64,000 nt of DNA from CAYLNH01 sp964384625 (lineage in GTDB: Bacteria; Verrucomicrobiota; Lentisphaeria; JABSQK01). The DNA lies in the NCBI GenBank assembly GCA_964384625.1, contig CAYLNH010000003.1:1-64000 (forward strand), written 5' to 3'. Shown piece after piece: positions 8,509-18,700 of the stretch (within the stretch, counting starts at the first letter, position 1; each line of letters begins with the position of its first letter). A program made the position numbers and the translations under genes. Under the pieces are notes generated by a model that did no database searches, was not told where the DNA came from, and saw nothing but the letters and a program-made list of their open reading frames with translations.

Positions 8509-10221
8509 CTAAGGACCTGCTGACAAGAGTGTTCCTGATTTTGCCCCCATGGACTCCAGAAGCTCGCGACTGGACCAATCGGATGTGTCCAGCGCCGTCA
8601 TGCTGGCCGCATCCGGCGAATTCATGTCCACCCCGCCGGCAACCAGGAGGTCAAGGAGCTCCTTTAGTTCCCGATCTGATGTCGAACAGCGATAGTAGCA
8701 ATGTTCCTGTGCAGAGGCCACGTGTATAAGCGTCCGTCCCTGGCCGTCTCTCTGCCTCGGTGAAAGGCCATGGGCAATCAGGATTCGGGCCGCGGACGAT
8801 CGGCCTGCAACACAGGCAAACCACAACGCATTACGACCGCCGGCGTCAGTTACGAAGGGATCTGCGCCTTGCAGTACCAGGAACTCGACTGCACGGCAAT
8901 TGCCCTTGAACGCCGCGTGCATCAGCAACGTCCGCTCGCGAATGGGGTCCATAGCGTCCAGGTCGATTCCCTCCACAATCACGGGCGCCAACCAGGGGCG
9001 ATGATAGCGGAAGGCGGCAATCAGCGCTTCATCGCGATGGGGACGCAGGCTCGGCCGCGACAGGAGGTACAAAACGTTACTTTCCCGACCGCCGCGAACC
9101 GCGGCGGCAAGGGCATAGCGGCTGGCATCTCTGCCGGTCCAGAAGCAGCGGTAGCGCTGCGAATGCCGATGGAAAGCAAGCGCCAGATCCTGACATCCAT
9201 CCACTTGTGCAACATCTTCCACCCCCCATGCCGCACGACCGGCCAGGACACTGCTTGGGGGATCGAGAACAGATGGGTCCCAGCGCAGGATAAACCGGGT
9301 TGTTGCCGGCGAACGCCATCCCTGCTGCCACCAGACTGTCATGCGTGCCGCAAGACCGAGAGTCACGCCCGTAAGCCACACAAGCGGCAGCATGATCGCA
9401 ATCATACCGGCAGCCCGTCGATATTCTCGGCGGACTTCCGACGTGGGGGCTGGTGCTCTTTCCCACTCGCTGCCGAGAATCTGGTGTCGATAACAAAGGA
9501 GCATTACCGCCATGCCCCAGCTGAGCGCGGCTGTCAACACGGGCCTGGCTAACAGGGCGAACGCGCTCGGCGCCGCCGGGTAGTAGTCGAGGTACTGCCG
9601 CATGGCCGGGGTTGTGGCCATCAGGATGTTGTACATACCGGTACTGGCCAGCAGTGCCAATGTCGTCAGAAATCCGCCGCGACTCCGATGGAGCAGTAGA
9701 GGGAATGCCAGCAGACCAACAATACAGAAAGAGGCGTCCAGGACCATGACGCACAGGCGTGGTTCGATCAACGACTGAACTGCCGGGGAAAGCCGTCTGT
9801 ATCGCAGGTATCCCGTGAGAATCGTGTAGGTCTGGATGGGATCGCCGCTGAGCAGATAGTCGAGAATCCGGTACAGACAGATCCCCGCCAGTATCGCCAC
9901 GGACCATCGCACACGAAGTGGCAGTGGATTTGAGCGGAACGACCTGCTCCAGGGGAGGCAGCCAACCAGATTGCCCATGAACCCGTCCAGAGAGGGGAAG
10001 AAAAGACGGGAACGCAACCCGGGAAAGATGAGGAACAGTGAACCAACACTGGCGAGGGCAAACAGCCCGAACAACAGATACGCTCCCGGACTGATTGGCG
10101 AACCATAGGATTGGGTCGGTGCCGGCGGAGGCACGGGGGCGGGAGCTTGGGCCAGAGCATGGCAAACGGCAAACAATGATAGCCAGATCGCATGGATGGA
10201 ATTGTGGCGGACTGGTTTCAT
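8509..10221 (-). CDS. multi-spanning membrane protein with C-terminal ankyrin repeats
   Basis: A 570-aa protein. It begins with a signal-type segment (WLSLFAVCHALAQA) and a Pro-rich stretch. About six hydrophobic segments follow over residues 45-300, then a soluble C-terminal half. From about 430 to the end there are three to four ankyrin-type repeats (RTLLMHAAFKGN..., RNALWFACVAGR..., RTLIHVASA...), typical protein-protein interaction modules. Function is unknown. The ATG at 10221 is chosen because AAAGGAG lies 7 bases upstream; the longer frame has no ribosome site. It is divergently transcribed from the zinc-ribbon protein gene across a short control region. Membrane topology was read by eye and the segment count is approximate. 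Confidence 0.8.
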   Translation of the reverse strand: MKPVRHNSIHAIWLSLFAVCHALAQAPAPVPPPAPTQSYGSPISPGAYLLFGLFALASVGSLFLIFPGLRSRLFFPSLDGFMGNLVGCLPWSRSFRSNPLPLRVRWSVAILAGICLYRILDYLLSGDPIQTYTILTGYLRYRRLSPAVQSLIEPRLCVMVLDASFCIVGLLAFPLLLHRSRGGFLTTLALLASTGMYNILMATTPAMRQYLDYYPAAPSAFALLARPVLTAALSWGMAVMLLCYRHQILGSEWERAPAPTSEVRREYRRAAGMIAIMLPLVWLTGVTLGLAARMTVWWQQGWRSPATTRFILRWDPSVLDPPSSVLAGRAAWGVEDVAQVDGCQDLALAFHRHSQRYRCFWTGRDASRYALAAAVRGGRESNVLYLLSRPSLRPHRDEALIAAFRYHRPWLAPVIVEGIDLDAMDPIRERTLLMHAAFKGNCRAVEFLVLQGADPFVTDAGGRNALWFACVAGRSSAARILIAHGLSPRQRDGQGRTLIHVASAQEHCYYRCSTSDRELKELLDLLVAGGVDMNSPDAASMTALDTSDWSSRELLESMGAKSGTLLSAGP

Positions 10222-10250
10222 CAGGGAACTCCTTTCGCACGCCACTACCG

Positions 10251-10299
10251 GATTAACGAATGGGAGACAGGGAGAATTAACGACCTGCGGCAGTTAATC
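10251..10299. promoter_or_regulatory. ATTAACGA direct repeats plus inverted half-site in a divergent control region
   Basis: ATTAACGA occurs at 10252-10259 and 10276-10283 (24 bp apart), and the inverted GTTAATC at 10293-10299. They are AT-rich against a GC-rich background and lie between divergent genes, as operator half-sites would. No regulator is identified. Confidence 0.3.
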
Positions 10300-10388
10300 T
10301 TGTATTCCCGCGCCAAACTGCTACGATCTTCCTTCGTTGGATGAGAACATGGGACGCGAAACCACAAGCCGTGTAGGATAAGACGACC

Positions 10389-11381
10389 ATGAGTGAGCCC
10401 GAAGAATATGACATTGAATGCCCGGAGTGCGGCGCGGAACTGACGGTTCCTGCGGAACTGATCGGCAGCAGCGTCGAATGCCCGAACTGCGGCGATATGC
10501 TCTCGTTTGCGCATGAAGAAGACGATGAGGAAGAAAACGCCGCCCCGCCGCCGCAACGGCGACAGAAGACGAAGCTGCGCACGGGGGGGAAACGTCGTAT
10601 GCGCCGACCCGGGAGCAACAGCACGCAACGGCGAAGGACTTCTGCCGGACGCACAGGCGCGCGGAGCGGAGCGACCGCGGGAGCCGGCGGAGCAGCCGGC
10701 GGGCAACGCCAGTATCAGGCGCCCGCGTCAACGTCCGGCATGGCGATTGCCAGTCTGGTCTGTAGCCTACTGCCGTTCTTCTGCATAACGCCCTTGCTTG
10801 CTTTGATTTTCGGCATCATCGCTCTGGTCCAGATCAGCGGATCCCAGGGACGCCTGAAAGGCACCGGCATGGCGGTCACGGGACTGATCCTCAGCATTCT
10901 TGGCCCAATCCTGCTGTGGGCACTGCTGTTTATCCCTGTCCTCGGACAAGCCCGAGAGAAGGCCCGACAGGTAAACTGCGCCGGCAACCTGAAGCAGATC
11001 GGTCTGGCCTGTCTGATGTTTTCCGGTGAGAACTCGGGAGCCTACCCCGACGATCTGGGAGTGCTGGTCGATAAGAAACTGCTGCAACCGGGCAAGGTCT
11101 TTTCCTGCCCCTCCGATCCCAACTTCCAGGTGCCGACAAGTGGCGCCGACATCCGAGCCGGCAAGTGCAGCTACAAGTACCTGGGCAAAGGTGCCAGAGA
11201 TGACGGCCCGTACAACCTGGTCATCGCTTACTGCGACAAACATAAGGACCAGGGCCAGCCGTTATTCATCGTGCTGTGTTCTGACGGTCACGTGGAGATG
11301 ATACGCGGCCCCACGCTCCAGGATGCGTGTGCCTCAAGCAACTTGCTCCTGCCGGGACAGTCGCCACCAAAGACCAGATAG
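10389..11381 (+). CDS. zinc-ribbon / DUF4190 membrane protein with pilin-like C-terminal domain
   Basis: A 330-aa protein with three parts. Residues 8-38 form a CxxC...CxxC zinc ribbon (CPEC...CPNC). A basic, Gly/Ala-rich linker covers about 40-115. Two membrane segments at about 117-180 match the DUF4190 pattern (MAIASLVCSLL..., GMAVTGLILSILG). The remaining ~140 residues (NCAGNLKQIGLACLMF...) resemble the type II secretion prepilin-like or DUF1559-like domains common in Planctomycetes and Lentisphaerae, but without the usual N-terminal cleavage site. Cellular role unknown; probably membrane-anchored. The linker is Arg/Thr-rich and low in complexity. It converges on the next gene with a 36-base gap. 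Confidence 0.78.
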   Translation: MSEPEEYDIECPECGAELTVPAELIGSSVECPNCGDMLSFAHEEDDEEENAAPPPQRRQKTKLRTGGKRRMRRPGSNSTQRRRTSAGRTGARSGATAGAGGAAGGQRQYQAPASTSGMAIASLVCSLLPFFCITPLLALIFGIIALVQISGSQGRLKGTGMAVTGLILSILGPILLWALLFIPVLGQAREKARQVNCAGNLKQIGLACLMFSGENSGAYPDDLGVLVDKKLLQPGKVFSCPSDPNFQVPTSGADIRAGKCSYKYLGKGARDDGPYNLVIAYCDKHKDQGQPLFIVLCSDGHVEMIRGPTLQDACASSNLLLPGQSPPKTR

Positions 11382-11417
11382 GCATCCAGCACACCCCGCA
11401 GGGCCAGCCCAGGCATT

Positions 11418-12779
11418 CTACTCCCCGACGCGCAGGGGAATGCTGCCGCGGGTCCCGGCGTCGATGCGGCCGGTGAGCGGCAGGTAGTGGAGTTCCATCA
11501 GGAACCTGGAGCCGTAGCGGTTGCGGCAGTTGCACATGTGGTACTGGTCGTCGGCCTCGGCCATGGCCCAGAGCCGCAGGGCCATGGCGTAGGCCCGGCG
11601 CAGATAGTCCGTCTTGCCGTTGTACCACCAGGCGGCCAGCAGCGGGTCGGCCATCATCTGATCGCTGCCCCATCGTTCTTCGTCGATCGCGGCGGCCCAA
11701 TTACAGATGGCCGGCTCATATCGTTTCTCCCCCGTCAGCACGTCATAGTGGAGCGCCATGCGGGTCAGGAAGGCGCCGGTCTGGGTGACGGCCTGTGCCG
11801 GATCGACGCCGGCCTCCGGATCGAACGACGACTGCCAGGCGCCGTTCTTGTAGCAGGCGGCGGGGCGGCCGTCGGCGCCGTGGTCGAAGAACTGGTCGAT
11901 CAGGGCCCGGGCGGCGGCCGAACAGCGTTCGTTGGCGGTCAGCCGGTAGACATCGAGAAGGCCGCAGGCGATATCGCAGGCGGTGTTGGCGGCGACGGTG
12001 GAATAGAAGATTTCATAGCCGCGGCCGTCGTCATTCTGGATGCCGCTTCGAGACATTTCGGCGGCGTCGACGCCGGGCGGCAGGATCGAGCAGCGAATCA
12101 GACCCTCGGCCGCCGTGCTCTCAATATGATCGCACCAGGTTTCGGCATACCCGGTTGCCAGTTCCAGATATGCGGGGTCCTGCGTTGCCTGGCAGGCGGT
12201 CATTGCGAGATCCACAAAGCGCCAATGGTTGGCTTCCTGGTAGTCGAACGGCGGCCGGTTGCGGGTGGACCGTGTGCCCAGATAGGTGCTGACGAAGCGG
12301 TGTTGGTCCCAGTCGTACCAGGGCGGCACGGCGTCAACCCGGTTGCCGACGTGTTCGGCGACGTCGAGAATGGATTCCAGCGCGATCTCATGTCCCGGCA
12401 GTTGATGGTGCAGGAGGGCCTGTTGGAAGTAGATAAAGGTCTCGATCTCATGGTGGACTTCCGCTTCATCGGGGAAGCCGTGGAAGAAATTGGCCTGGAC
12501 CCAGGCCCGGCGGGCGTGCATGACGGCGGCCATCTTCCGGGTGACCCGGAGATCGGGCCGGACTTCCAGATGCGAGAAGATCGGGCGCCAGGCGCCGCCG
12601 GCCTCATGCGATTCGATGTTCCAGTCGTCGGGCCGGGCACACAGGTGTTCGGCATACTCGTCCATCAGCGTCAGGAATGCGTCCCGCAGGTCTTCCCAGG
12701 CGGCGGCGGTGAGCCATTGCCGGACACGGTCCCGGCGGGTTGGTTCGGCCAGAGCGAGAAACTCCTCGGTGCGACTCAT
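11418..12779 (-). CDS. helical-barrel (six-hairpin glycosidase-like) protein
   Basis: A 453-aa protein without signal peptide or membrane segment. The repeating helix-hairpin pattern and motifs such as YQEANHWRFVDLAMTA, AYLELATGYAETW and TQTGAFLTRMALHY recall (alpha/alpha)6-barrel enzymes such as unsaturated glycosidases or epimerases. I cannot assign a family. A cytoplasmic carbohydrate-processing role is a weak inference from fold and neighbourhood. ATG at 12779 is chosen: GGGAG lies upstream, and the longer GTG start at 12830 would fall inside the tRNA terminator. Confidence 0.65.
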   Translation of the reverse strand: MSRTEEFLALAEPTRRDRVRQWLTAAAWEDLRDAFLTLMDEYAEHLCARPDDWNIESHEAGGAWRPIFSHLEVRPDLRVTRKMAAVMHARRAWVQANFFHGFPDEAEVHHEIETFIYFQQALLHHQLPGHEIALESILDVAEHVGNRVDAVPPWYDWDQHRFVSTYLGTRSTRNRPPFDYQEANHWRFVDLAMTACQATQDPAYLELATGYAETWCDHIESTAAEGLIRCSILPPGVDAAEMSRSGIQNDDGRGYEIFYSTVAANTACDIACGLLDVYRLTANERCSAAARALIDQFFDHGADGRPAACYKNGAWQSSFDPEAGVDPAQAVTQTGAFLTRMALHYDVLTGEKRYEPAICNWAAAIDEERWGSDQMMADPLLAAWWYNGKTDYLRRAYAMALRLWAMAEADDQYHMCNCRNRYGSRFLMELHYLPLTGRIDAGTRGSIPLRVGE

Positions 12780-12830
12780 GCTGCAGGTTCTCCCGGTTGT
12801 GACGGCGCCGGATTCGGCGGTTGAAGACAC

Positions 12831-12860
12831 AAAAACCGCAGGACGGGAATCCTGCGGTTT
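12831..12860 (-). terminator. intrinsic terminator of tRNA-Asp
   Basis: Directly after the encoded CCA end, an 11-bp perfect stem (12833-12843 with 12850-12860, 6-nt loop) is followed on the minus strand by a run of five T. This is a textbook Rho-independent terminator. Confidence 0.85.
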
Positions 12861-12861
12861 C

Positions 12862-12939
12862 TGGCGGGGTTGACGAGACTCGAACTCGCGACCTCTGCCT
12901 TGACAGGGCAGCGTTCTAAACCGACTGAACTACAACCCC
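12862..12939 (-). tRNA. tRNA-Asp (anticodon GTC)
   Basis: Read on the minus strand, the acceptor arms GGGGTTG and CAACCCC pair perfectly, with discriminator G and an encoded CCA tail. The anticodon arm is CTGCC-CTGTCAA-GGCAG, giving anticodon GTC (Asp). The T arm has the GTTCGAGTC core. It has its own candidate promoter and terminator, so it is a single-gene unit between the helical-barrel gene and the ABC operon. Confidence 0.96.
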
Positions 12940-12981
12940 GGCGGTTCTGCAGATGACCTGCATTTCCGGAGACGGATCGAA

Positions 12982-13010
12982 AGTATACTTCCTGTCGTAA
13001 CGGATGCAAA
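12982..13010 (-). promoter_or_regulatory. candidate promoter of tRNA-Asp
   Basis: Minus strand: TTTGCA (13010-13005), 17-bp spacer, TATACT (12987-12982), about 43 bases before the tRNA 5' end. The -10 box is a good match and the -35 is weak. Confidence 0.45.
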
Positions 13011-13056
13011 CAGTTCCCGAACGGATTTTTCGGGATTTTTCCGCGACCGTCGCAGG

Positions 13057-13782
13057 CTATTCCACGGTGCCGACGCGGATGTCGATCTCCTCGCGTTTCT
13101 GGATCTTGTCGACCTGCCCATCCTTGATCCAGAGGATGCGGTCGGAGGAGGCCAGCATCTTGTGGTCGTGCGTTGCGGTAATCACCGTGACGCCGAGATC
13201 CTTACAGAGCTGGCTGAGCAGTTTGATGATGTCCTCACCGGTCTTCAGGTCGAGGTTGCCGGTGGGCTCGTCAGCCAGGATGATGGACGGGTTGTTGGAG
13301 AGGGCGCGGGCAATGGCGACCCGCTGCTGCTGGCCGCCGGAGAGTTCATCGGGGCGGTGGTTCAGACGTTCGCCGAGGCCGACGCGCGTGAGGACGTTCT
13401 TGGCGCGTTCAACGGCTTCGTCATAGGGGGTGCCGGCGAAGATCAGCGGCATGGCGACGTTGTCGATGGCGTTGTAGGCGGGGATCAGGTTGAATGCCTG
13501 GAAAACGTAGCCGATGTGGTTGCCGCGGAAGTACGCCAGCTCGCGGCTGGACAGTTTGGTCAGCCGGTGGCCGGCGATCAGGACGTCGCCTTCGGAGGGT
13601 TTGTCCAGGGCGCCGATCATATTGAACAAGGTACTCTTGCCGGACCCGGACGGCCCCATGATCGACAGGTACTCGCCGCGGAAGATGGTCAGGCTCACGT
13701 CATTCAGAGCATAGACCGTGGTCTTCCCCAGGTGGTAGATCTTACTGAGGTTCGAGATTTCAATCAGGACTTCTTCGGACAT
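13057..13782 (-). CDS. MacB/LolD-type ABC transporter ATP-binding protein
   Basis: A 241-aa ATPase with Walker A (GPSGSGKST), a Q-loop (YVFQAFNLIP), the signature LSGGQQQRVAIARAL, Walker B (ILADEPTGNLD) and the switch His (ATHD). The GNLDLKTG segment and overall length place it with MacB/LolD/FtsE-like ATPases, which drive FtsX-fold permeases in lipoprotein release or export rather than in solute uptake. ATG 13782 has GGAG about 8 bases upstream. It is the last gene of the eight-gene operon, 10 bases after the OPT-like transporter, and is separated from both FtsX permeases by that gene. It probably powers one of the two. Confidence 0.93.
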   Translation of the reverse strand: MSEEVLIEISNLSKIYHLGKTTVYALNDVSLTIFRGEYLSIMGPSGSGKSTLFNMIGALDKPSEGDVLIAGHRLTKLSSRELAYFRGNHIGYVFQAFNLIPAYNAIDNVAMPLIFAGTPYDEAVERAKNVLTRVGLGERLNHRPDELSGGQQQRVAIARALSNNPSIILADEPTGNLDLKTGEDIIKLLSQLCKDLGVTVITATHDHKMLASSDRILWIKDGQVDKIQKREEIDIRVGTVE

Positions 13783-13792
13783 GCCTGTACTC

Positions 13793-15796
13793 CTAAAACG
13801 GTAGCTGGACAACGGCCTTCTTGAGGAAGACCAGGCCGATACCAAACGCTGCGATCAGACCGGTGCCGCAGGCGAAGCCGGCGGAGATCACGGGAATATA
13901 CTTGCGCCACATCTTGCCGAATCTCCGGCGGAAATAGAAATGGCCGATCAATGCGCCGATAAACTGCGGTATGATGCCGTGCGGCATGGACTGGCCGAGA
14001 CCGCGGACCACGCCGTAGGTGAAAAAGATGGGCGCGCCGAGCTTGCTGAGGAAGCCGAACAGGATCAAGCCGGCACCGACGCCGACGCCCAGGTAGCGCC
14101 AACTGAAGGCCTCCTCGAACTGTGAGTATTCCCCCAGGGTCGAGGACTGCATCAGCGCTTTCTTGGCGGCTTCCAGGGGCCACATGCGCTGGGCGAACGG
14201 GTAGACCGCCGAGGGCACATCGGCCAGGTGCCAGATGAAATTGGCAAACAGAATCGAGCTGACCAGGATGATCGGATAGAGAAAGATCTTGGCCTTCCAG
14301 ATACTGGTGAACTTCGTTCCCAGCAGTTCGCACGTGCGGTAGAACATCGTCATGCGTCCGTAGTTGGCGATCGGGATGGGCAGGAACCAGACGGCGACGC
14401 CCTGGTAGCCGCTGAGGATCAAACTGCACTCCCGCACCATCGGGATCTCGACCACCTGTCCGGCAATACCTTCGAGTCGCGCCGTGACGTAGCTGATAAT
14501 CGGCGTATAAACGAATCCCAGCAGGAGGAGGACGATCATGACGCCGCGATGCCATTCAATCAGGAAGCCGCTGACCAGAATATAGGTGAGCGTGACGAAG
14601 AAGTAGCAGGAGATAATGGCCCAGGTCGGGATGTCGCCCCGGCCTTCGGGGATCTCGATGTCCTTGCGCGACGGCCCGGCAAGGCCCTCCTTGCGTTCCG
14701 CCCGTTTCTTTTGCAGACTGCGGTAGACCTGCCAGAAACCGGCCAGACAGATGGCCACGGCAATGCCGATCTGAAAGCTGAAGTAGAAGTCCAGGTGGTT
14801 CTTGAACTGCGTCGGCACCGTGGTGTCGCCCGGCGTCCAACTGTGCAGAATGCCCTGCTTATAGAGGATCGGATTCAATACCATGGTGACGACCAGCCCG
14901 ATGAAACTGCCGACCATGGCCCAGAACGGCAGGACCATGCCGATAATGATGTTGCCCAGACTCCAGTTGATCCCGGTGGCTACGGCAGGGAGGTAGCGGC
15001 CTGTGGTCGGGGTGAACTCGGCAAACGGAATCGGGAAAATCTGGATCGGCTTGCTGCCGGTCAGCACGCCGGACAGCGTTGGTAAGAGCAGATATATGGC
15101 GCCCCACGCCATGCCCATGGCGCCGCCGAGCGAGAAGGTTCGCCAGCGCCAGTTCTGCTCCTTGTTGTCCGCTCGTTTGGCATCGGCGTCCTCCGAGACC
15201 GCCAGGATGCCCTGAGCGCCGATCGGCGCCATCGGGAACGGCAGCTTTTCAACGTCACTGGCGACCCGGAACAGGCCGTAGCCCAGAACGATGCCGTTGA
15301 TCTGGCCCATGAACGTGCCGAAGACCACCAGACCGACCGCCGGCAGCCAGTCCTTGTGAAAGAAGCTGCGCATGGCGTAGGAGGCGGAGTCGGCCGACGG
15401 CGCGACCCAGTGCGGGATGCCGTCGGCAATGCCGAAGGCGATGGCGGCGTCGCTGCGGACATAGAACTGGTTCCACAGCAGGCCGTAAAACGGCATGCCC
15501 ATGGCGGCGTTGGCCATCCAGTACAAGACGAAGATTTCCGCCCTCTTGAGGCTGGTATGGGTGCGTTTGGCCACCTCGATAAAGAGGATGACCGTGACCC
15601 ACTGGGCGGCGGCGCCCATCTGCATGTTGCCGGCCAGCAGTTTCATGTACAGCGAGCCGGGGACCATCAGCAAAGCGATGAACACGGCGCCGAAGAAGGA
15701 GGACCAGCGGAAACCGTCTTCGAAGGAATCCGGGACCTCCATCAGACTTCGAAATTCTTCGAGTTCCTTATCCTGAACGATATGTTCTGCAGCCAT
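13793..15796 (-). CDS. OPT-like multi-spanning transporter
   Basis: A 667-aa integral membrane protein with roughly 14-16 hydrophobic segments and short loops. The motif SDVEKLPFPMAPIGAQ resembles the oligopeptide-transporter (OPT) superfamily motif, and an equivalent (HEHLPYPVAAF) occurs in the first gene of the same operon, so the two appear distantly related. OPT proteins move peptides or metal chelates; the substrate here is unknown. The N-terminal ~30 residues are cytoplasmic and acidic. The start codon overlaps the upstream permease stop (TAATG), implying translational coupling. Segment count was estimated by eye. Confidence 0.75.
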   Translation of the reverse strand: MAAEHIVQDKELEEFRSLMEVPDSFEDGFRWSSFFGAVFIALLMVPGSLYMKLLAGNMQMGAAAQWVTVILFIEVAKRTHTSLKRAEIFVLYWMANAAMGMPFYGLLWNQFYVRSDAAIAFGIADGIPHWVAPSADSASYAMRSFFHKDWLPAVGLVVFGTFMGQINGIVLGYGLFRVASDVEKLPFPMAPIGAQGILAVSEDADAKRADNKEQNWRWRTFSLGGAMGMAWGAIYLLLPTLSGVLTGSKPIQIFPIPFAEFTPTTGRYLPAVATGINWSLGNIIIGMVLPFWAMVGSFIGLVVTMVLNPILYKQGILHSWTPGDTTVPTQFKNHLDFYFSFQIGIAVAICLAGFWQVYRSLQKKRAERKEGLAGPSRKDIEIPEGRGDIPTWAIISCYFFVTLTYILVSGFLIEWHRGVMIVLLLLGFVYTPIISYVTARLEGIAGQVVEIPMVRECSLILSGYQGVAVWFLPIPIANYGRMTMFYRTCELLGTKFTSIWKAKIFLYPIILVSSILFANFIWHLADVPSAVYPFAQRMWPLEAAKKALMQSSTLGEYSQFEEAFSWRYLGVGVGAGLILFGFLSKLGAPIFFTYGVVRGLGQSMPHGIIPQFIGALIGHFYFRRRFGKMWRKYIPVISAGFACGTGLIAAFGIGLVFLKKAVVQLPF

Positions 15797-18700
15797 TAAG
15801 CGTTTCCTTCATTTGCGTCATCGGCGGGTTCTGACGCGGGAGCTTTCTGCCCCATTTCAACCAGCGTGCGCTCACGGTACAGTTCCATGGTCTCTGCCGG
15901 CAGTGAGCGCCAGATGAGGAACTGCTTGCGCAGGTCGTCAAGGAGGACCTTGTTCAGGCGATACCAGTCTTTCGGCTGGCCTGAATTGCGTTCCAGGCGA
16001 ATGGCGACCTCGTCGATGCCCTCGATTTCACTCGGGACGCTGCGCAGTTCGAATTCTTCGGTGACGCCGAGGTCGAAGGGGGCCAGGGCCAGATGTGACC
16101 GCAGGCCCACGTGGTCGCCTTTCGTGATCAACTTGGTCTGCTTGCTCATGAAACAGCCCAGGCCGGTGTCCGAGTGGGTCTCAAAGTGTTCCTTGAGGAA
16201 ACTGACCACGCCGGTGATGTCATACTCCGAGACGGTAAACGGGAAGACCAGGGAGAGGACGTCGCCGTCGGGCTGCGGTACGCGCCAGGAACGCATGACG
16301 CCCGGGTTCGCGCTTTTCGAGGCCTTGTACGCCGGGAACAGGGCGGAAATCAGAACCGTCGCCATGACCAGCAGGATGGTGATGATCGCGTTGGTCGACG
16401 AGTAGTTCATCTCGGGCACGCGGACCAGGCCGTAGGTCGCCATGACGCCGAGGATCTTCATCGACGCCTGCGCCAGCAGGTAGCCGCTCAACCCGCCGAT
16501 CACCGAGTAGACCATGGCTTCGGCGAAGAACAGGCCGGCCACGTGCGCGGGGGCCAGGCCGAGAGCGCTGAAGGTGTAAATCTCCTTCTCGCGGTCCGCC
16601 ACCGAACCGAGCATGGTGCCGAAGATCACCAGGCCGCCGAGCAGGATCGGGAAGAAGAGATCCTTCAGGCCGCTGGCGCTCAATTTGGCGCCGAGCACAT
16701 GTTTGTAGACGCCGTCGTCGCGGGTTGCCGCGATCGGCACCGGAAAGATGCGGGCGCATTCTTCGGCGATCTCCTGCGCCTGCGCCGGGTCTTCGGTATA
16801 GATCGTGATGGCATGGAGCTTCGCGCCCATGCTGCGGGCCGCGCTGGTCGAGACGAAGACGCACTCGTCGGCCGCGACGGTCTGCCAGGCCTGCGATTCC
16901 ATTGCCGCCAGGTCTTCGGCTTCGGCATCCTGCTTGGCGCCGCCGCCGCCGACACTGGATTGCTCGACGAAGTCGACCGGCAGGAAGCTGTTGTCGTCCA
17001 TGTCGCGCAGTACAGAGATCTTGACCGGGTCCAGCGGCTTGCCGAGGGTCAGGCGACGGCCCTGGACGATGACCGGATCGCCTTCACTGACGCCGAGGTC
17101 GTTGGCGACGACGGAACTCATGATCACCTGGCCTGCCATCGGTTTGCCGCCGAGATCGATGACGCGGGCCAGATCCGGACGGCTCTCGAGTTCGGCCTCG
17201 CTGATGCCGACCACGCCCTTCAGCACCAGCGGCGAACTGCCGTCGCCCCTGGTGATCAGCACGCTGTTCTTGCCGTTCTGCACCGGCGTCAGCCAGTACC
17301 GCGAACAGACCCGGGATGTTCGCCCCCAGCGGCCGCTGACCAGCGATTCCATGTCGGCGCTGAGCGCTTTCCAGTCGAACTTATGGATATAGACGCCGTT
17401 GTAGTCGGGCGACGGCTGGCTGAACAGGTGGATGATGCCGGTTTCCGTGCCGAACGACGCGAAACACAGGATTGTGAAGGTCAGCAGGATAATGGTGATG
17501 GCGCTGAGAGCGGTGCGCAGCGGCCGCCGGCGCATGCTGGAGATGCCCATGCTCATGGCGGCCAAGACGGTGCTGACGCGTGAGATATCCGCGGCATGCA
17601 CGGTGGATTCCATGCCTTGCAGCACCTTCAGCTCCACTTCGAACTTCTGCATGATGATCACGATCACCATGCCCGAGAGCACGACGATGGCGAACCCGAG
17701 GAAAATAACCGGCGGCGTTTTCGAGACGGCGAACGCCGGATGGGTGATGTAGAGCAGGAAGAACGTCATGACGAAGAACGCAGCGAACCAGCCCAACTGC
17801 TTGTGAATTGTCGTCGACCCGATCAGCAAGCGCTCCAGCGCGAAGGCGAACGGCACCGACAGCGCCAGCAGGATCAGCACCGCGACGACGAGGTCGTCGA
17901 GCATACTGCGGATCTGCAGGTAGACTCTGCGCTGCACGAAGAACGCCGACTGCAGGCTGGCGACGGCTTCGTCCATGGCCTGGCTCTCCTCGGCGGCCGC
18001 CATCAGGTCTTCGGCGCGGCCGTGCAGGGCCGACAGGGAGCTGTCTTTGATGCCCTTGCTGCGCAGAATGCCGAGGCGGTGGTTGTCCAGGCGCCAGAGG
18101 TCGACGGCCGAACGCCGGGCGACCATGGGCGTGATGCGGTCGTGCAGCAGCAGGCCTTCGCCCTTGACTTCCTCCTCGGTCTGTTTCCTGGTCCGGGCGG
18201 TGTCGCCCTGGAGCACCGGCGGGCCGTTGTTCAGCAGCACGGTGGCGTCCGGATCAAACAGCTTGATGCTGCGGACATTCTCCTCGCAGAACCAGAAGGT
18301 GACGCCGTCGACGGTGTTGTAGTAGGATTTTTCGGGGCTCAGCGGGCCGTTGGTGATGCCGTTGAGCACCTTGGTTGCGGTGGGCTGCGTCTGTCCCGGC
18401 AAGACCATGGCGCCGTACTGACAGCGAAAGACATTCAGCCGCTGGTGGACGATGCGTTCGGATGCCTGCGAGGACGACATGACCACCATGCCGCGGTCGT
18501 CGAGGACGGCGGCATAGCCGCAGGCGATTTTCGCATCGCCGGACGGCCCCGGGCCGTAGGAATACATGCCGTTCTGGTTGGACATCAAAATCAGGAAATT
18601 ATTGAAGCCGTACAGCTTATTTTCGGAGTAGCTGAAGGCGTCGCGGGGCAGCGGCCGGTAGCGGACCTGGACAACGGCATCGGGCGTCGGCCGGTTCGGG

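Noticed and set aside
12780..12830. Longer N-terminus of the helical-barrel protein from GTG 12830
   Set aside because: It would start inside the tRNA-Asp terminator; ATG 12779 has a ribosome site.
13016..13040. Hairpin CCCGAA/TTCGGG with ATTTTT tail
   Set aside because: The T tract faces the plus strand, where no gene ends; it lacks a tail for the minus-strand ABC operon. Left uncalled.
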